Shown one piece after another: positions 61,032 to 64,000 of a stretch of 64,000 nt of DNA. The position numbers and the translations under genes are program-made. The notes under the pieces are model-generated. The model searched no databases, was not told the origin of the DNA, and worked only from the letters and a program-made list of their open reading frames with translations. The first letter of the stretch is position 1; every line of letters starts with the position of its first letter. Source of the DNA: Pocillopora verrucosa (lineage: Eukaryota > Cnidaria > Anthozoa > Scleractinia > Pocilloporidae); the NCBI RefSeq assembly GCF_036669915.1, contig NC_089321.1, forward strand, positions 8,108,449-8,172,448, given 5' to 3'.

Positions 61032-64000
61032 ATGGCGGACGGTGAAGCAGTAATAAACCTCAAGAAACTGAAGGTACTTTGATTTATTAAAGACCTAAGA
61101 TAGATCGCATCACAGGAAACGGATGAAATAATGAAAACACTAAGTTCTATCCAAGAAATAAGCAATTTACATGAGTGACATCAGTGTTTTAGAGTGCTAA
61201 AGCTCGATGTACGTAGCTTTCTTTCTGTTGACTTTGATTCATGAACGATGTACTCATTGACGAAGTAGCTTGCATTGATAGTAAATACTGAATCGTCTCT
61301 TCTCACTTGGACTAATCAATTACAAGTATGACTGCTGTATTAGTTCATCCGTGGCATGTTTTGATTATAATTATTTTCATAGGTAGCTGAGCTAAAAAAG
61401 GAGCTTGCAGATCGCGGTCTCTCCACGAAGGGCAACAAAAGCGATTTGCAAGAACGGTTAGAAAAATGTCTGGCTGATCAAGGTTGGTTGCTGTGTGTTG
61501 TGATGAGCATTCAAATTCTAGTGTCTTAGTACCTTAGCCCTTTCACTCCTTTGAGTGACCAAGAGTAATTTTCTTCATTTTCATGTGGAAGAAAGGAAAG
61601 TTATTGACTTAAGGATATTGTTCGATTTAGCAACAGGTTCTCAGAGCTTGATTTGTTAAAATGTGAGCAAGACAGAGCTAAGTGTCAGAGGTCAAAAGGG
61701 TCCTGGAAAACCTGGAAAGTCCTGGAATTTTATTTTGATGTTTTCGAGGACTGGAAAGTCCTGGAAAAGCTACGGGTCTTCAAAAGTCCTGGAAATCTGC
61801 TTATTTCAAGCAGTAAAGTTTTCAGAATATACAAAACAAGAAATGTATGTTAACTCTATGGAGAATTGATTTTGAAATCTTGGAAATCAAAGGGTGTTAG
61901 ATTGGAGTCATGGAAAAGTCCCTAAAATTTGATATAATGGTATGAACCCTGGAGAATTGATACTTGGATCAAGTGTGTAGAATGGTTTAAATATACAACC
62001 CTTTTGTCATTAGTAATTGTTTGTTGTTATTAATTGGGGAACCCTTGGTGCATAAGATAATTGGGAGGAGGTGGGGGAGGAACTAAACTTCTTTGGACTC
62101 TCTTATCATGGGGTGTTCAGTATTCAACAAAGCACTCCTGTCCACCACCCCCACAATAGTACAATAGTATAATACTTTCTGTCAGGTATGGTGGTCAGCC
62201 AAGATGAAAGTGATGACATTGTTGATGAAAATGATCCTGATGATGACCTAGACAATGATGCTGATGACTTGGATGACGTAGATGTAGGAGATGTTTCAGA
62301 ACACCTTGAGGCTGAAGACTTGGACACAAAAGACACAGAAGAAGATAAAGAAGTTACCCAGGTGAAAATGATTCTTTTTATTTGCCACACCTTGCAACTG
62401 ATGTGGAAGATGGATGAGCAGTGTAATATTCCACTTGTGTTCAGATCTGTTGTTTCCTTTGTGCTCTCAACTGAATAAATCACATTTAAGTGGGCCAAGC
62501 TTTGTGAATTGTGACTAACTGATCTATGTGTTAGTACATTGGCAATGTTGAGCTGTATTTTTTTTTGTATCTTAACGCTACAGTCCTGACAGTAGGATTT
62601 ATTTGATTGACCCACTGAGTTGACATTTATGAGACCTTTTAAGGAAACTTAAAGTCTCTAATGGTACATCACTTGGGATTCTGAGGAATTTTGATAAGTG
62701 TCATTCTGAGTCAAGGATAAGGCACAGGATATAAAGCAACAACCACAGTTTTTCAATTGTAATCTAATGATAACATTGTGGGTTTACATGTATTTCTTTA
62801 ACTTTTCAGGAAGTTACAGCAGATGAAAAAAAGACACAAAAAGTTATTTCAGTGTAAGTGAGAATGTTATTGGTTGATGCATCTAGAAAGCTGAGAAATG
62901 TTTTTGTTTTTTCCTCTCACAGCTGATTGACTGTCATTTTTAAGCAATTTTCATTTGAATCTACACACCCAGACTACCCTTTTATTTTTTACTTAACATG
63001 AAAACAAAAAATGTTATTTATGGGAAAGGTACACTAGGGCCCAGTTGTTCCAAGGGCAGATAGTGATATCCAATGGATAAATTGCTATTCAGCAGATAAC
63101 TGTTTACCCATTTATCCAGTGGATAGCATTATCCACACTTTGAACGACCCTGGTCTGATACACAGGGCAAAAAAAGTATATTTTGTCTGTTTATAGTGGG
63201 TATGAGTGTAATTATCCCAGTCAGTTAGTTAATAGGAAGTCATTTTAAATAGGGAAGAGCAAGACTGGAGTTGTTAACCATGTGTTTTATGTGGATCATT
63301 TGTTGTTCCATGCTAAACAAAGCATTGGTGAAGAACTCCAACTGCTGGGACTCGGCAATTTACAAGAATAGTTGGGAAGTTAAAATTGACATTGCTGATA
63401 CATTTAATTAATATTTGCTAGTGGAAAAACAGATCCAACACAATTTTTGAAGTGATTGTATTTATTTAGTTGTTTTTAATAGTGTGAACTACATTCATAC
63501 ATGCATTCCCTCTATTTTACAGCAAAAGGGTGCCCATTACACCTCCTGGAAAAGTTGCTGGTCAAGTGACATTAACTGATGCAGAGGTGCAGTATTCAAA
63601 GGATTAATTATTTGCTGAATAACTCAATTGAGAAAAGTTGTTCTTGGAAAGTGTATATAGCTAAATTATTAGTTGATTATTTGTTGTTTGCTAGAAAAAG
63701 TCAAAGAGATTAGAAAGATTTGGTATGTCTCCACCAGTGACAGATGTTGAGAAGAAACAAGCCAGAGCTCAGAGGTCAGTTATGATCTGTTTTGTAATAT
63801 CTCACAGTTAAAACTTGCAATATGGTCAATTTAGCATGCCATATTTCACCAAACGGCTTGGTTAAATTCCAAAGTTTGTTTGATTTAAAACCTTCTCCCT
63901 CTCTTTGAGTCCAGAGATATAATTTACATCTTAACCCTTTAACTCCCAAGATCAAATTATTAATTCTCCCCTTAAGCTGCTACACATTTCTTTGTGAAGT
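61032..64000 (+). CDS. SARNP: SAP-domain ribonucleoprotein SARNP (CIP29/Tho1-like), 5' part
   Basis: A nuclear SAP-domain RNA/DNA-binding factor that works with the TREX mRNA-export machinery (Tho1 in yeast). Exons seen: 61032-61073, 61383-61482, 62186-62361, 62810-62853, 63523-63586, 63695-63774 (phases 0, 1, 0, 2, 0, then 2). The last ends at a GTCAGT donor, and the gene continues beyond the window. The SAP domain is residues about 12-48 (LKKLKVAELKKELADRGL, STKGNKSDLQERL). An acidic Asp/Glu stretch follows in exon 3, then KRVPITPPGK, then the KSKRLERFGM motif of the repeated R-x-x-R-F-G elements typical of this family, with KKQARAQR after it. The start ATG has a strong AAGATGGCGG context. 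Confidence 0.93.
63931..64000 (+). mobile_element. Left end of a MITE-like copy, TTAACCCTTT family
   Basis: It starts TTAACCCTTTAACTCCCAAG and then ATTAATTCTCCCCTTAAGCT, like the left end of the copy at 47379; it is cut by the window edge. A related fragment (TTAGCCCTTTCACTCCTTTG) lies at 61535-61556. Confidence 0.6.

Noticed and set aside
62124-62615. Minus-strand Ser-rich 163-codon frame
   Set aside because: It is the antisense of the acidic SARNP exon 3 (GAT/GAA read backwards gives Ser codons), with no start or splice support.
1-64000. CRISPR arrays, bacterial operons, rRNA genes or viral genes
   Set aside because: None found. The regular repeats are coding tandem units or transposon ends, and the genes have animal intron structure.

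Overview
The window is a piece of animal nuclear genome: AT-rich DNA, many small exons separated by GT-AG introns, MITEs, tRNA-derived SINE-like copies, and metazoan housekeeping genes. The gene content (LIV-1 ZIP transporter, mitochondrial OXSM, ESCRT-II SNF8, SARNP, a K50 PRD-like homeobox) and the very low-complexity secreted proteins would fit an anthozoan cnidarian such as a stony coral. That placement is an impression; no marker gene here proves it.

Layout, left to right. (1) 1-10767, minus strand: a very large serine-rich secreted repeat protein. A signal-peptide exon (10767-9547) is joined by a phase-0 intron to a giant exon (7704 to beyond base 1) built of twelve 699-bp units. The same DNA is also open for about 2,570 codons on the plus strand, as an Asp/Leu-rich frame; I judge the minus strand to be the coding one. 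(2) 13955-14188, minus: an orphan candidate exon. (3) 23443-16710, minus: a complete 14-exon gene for mitochondrial 3-oxoacyl-ACP synthase (OXSM), with several MITEs in its introns. (4) 23831-25188: a long inverted-repeat (foldback) element. (5) 25884-28260, plus: a 3-exon gene for a small divergent K50 homeodomain protein. (6) 35726-31492, minus: a 5-exon gene for a secreted protein of about 809 residues with a histidine-rich N-terminal region and an acidic Ser/Glu/Asp-rich remainder. (7) 42051-53511, plus: a 10-exon LIV-1 type ZIP zinc transporter of 751 residues. (8) 60853-56371, minus: a 9-exon SNF8/VPS22 gene. (9) 61032 to the right edge, plus: SARNP (SAP domain, mRNA export), 5' six exons only.

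Exon boundaries were read by hand from GT/AG sites, reading-frame phase and family similarity. Every internal junction in the six multi-exon models has matching phases, which is strong internal support. SNF8 and SARNP are head-to-head, 178 bp apart, and probably share a promoter. The His-rich gene and the ZIP gene are divergent neighbours; a metal-related link is possible but is only inference. The non-genic sequence is rich in small non-autonomous DNA transposons: a Harbinger-like MITE (TAA duplication), an element with an 8-bp target duplication, two related families with TTAACCCTTT ends, and others. No functional tRNA, rRNA or CRISPR array was seen.
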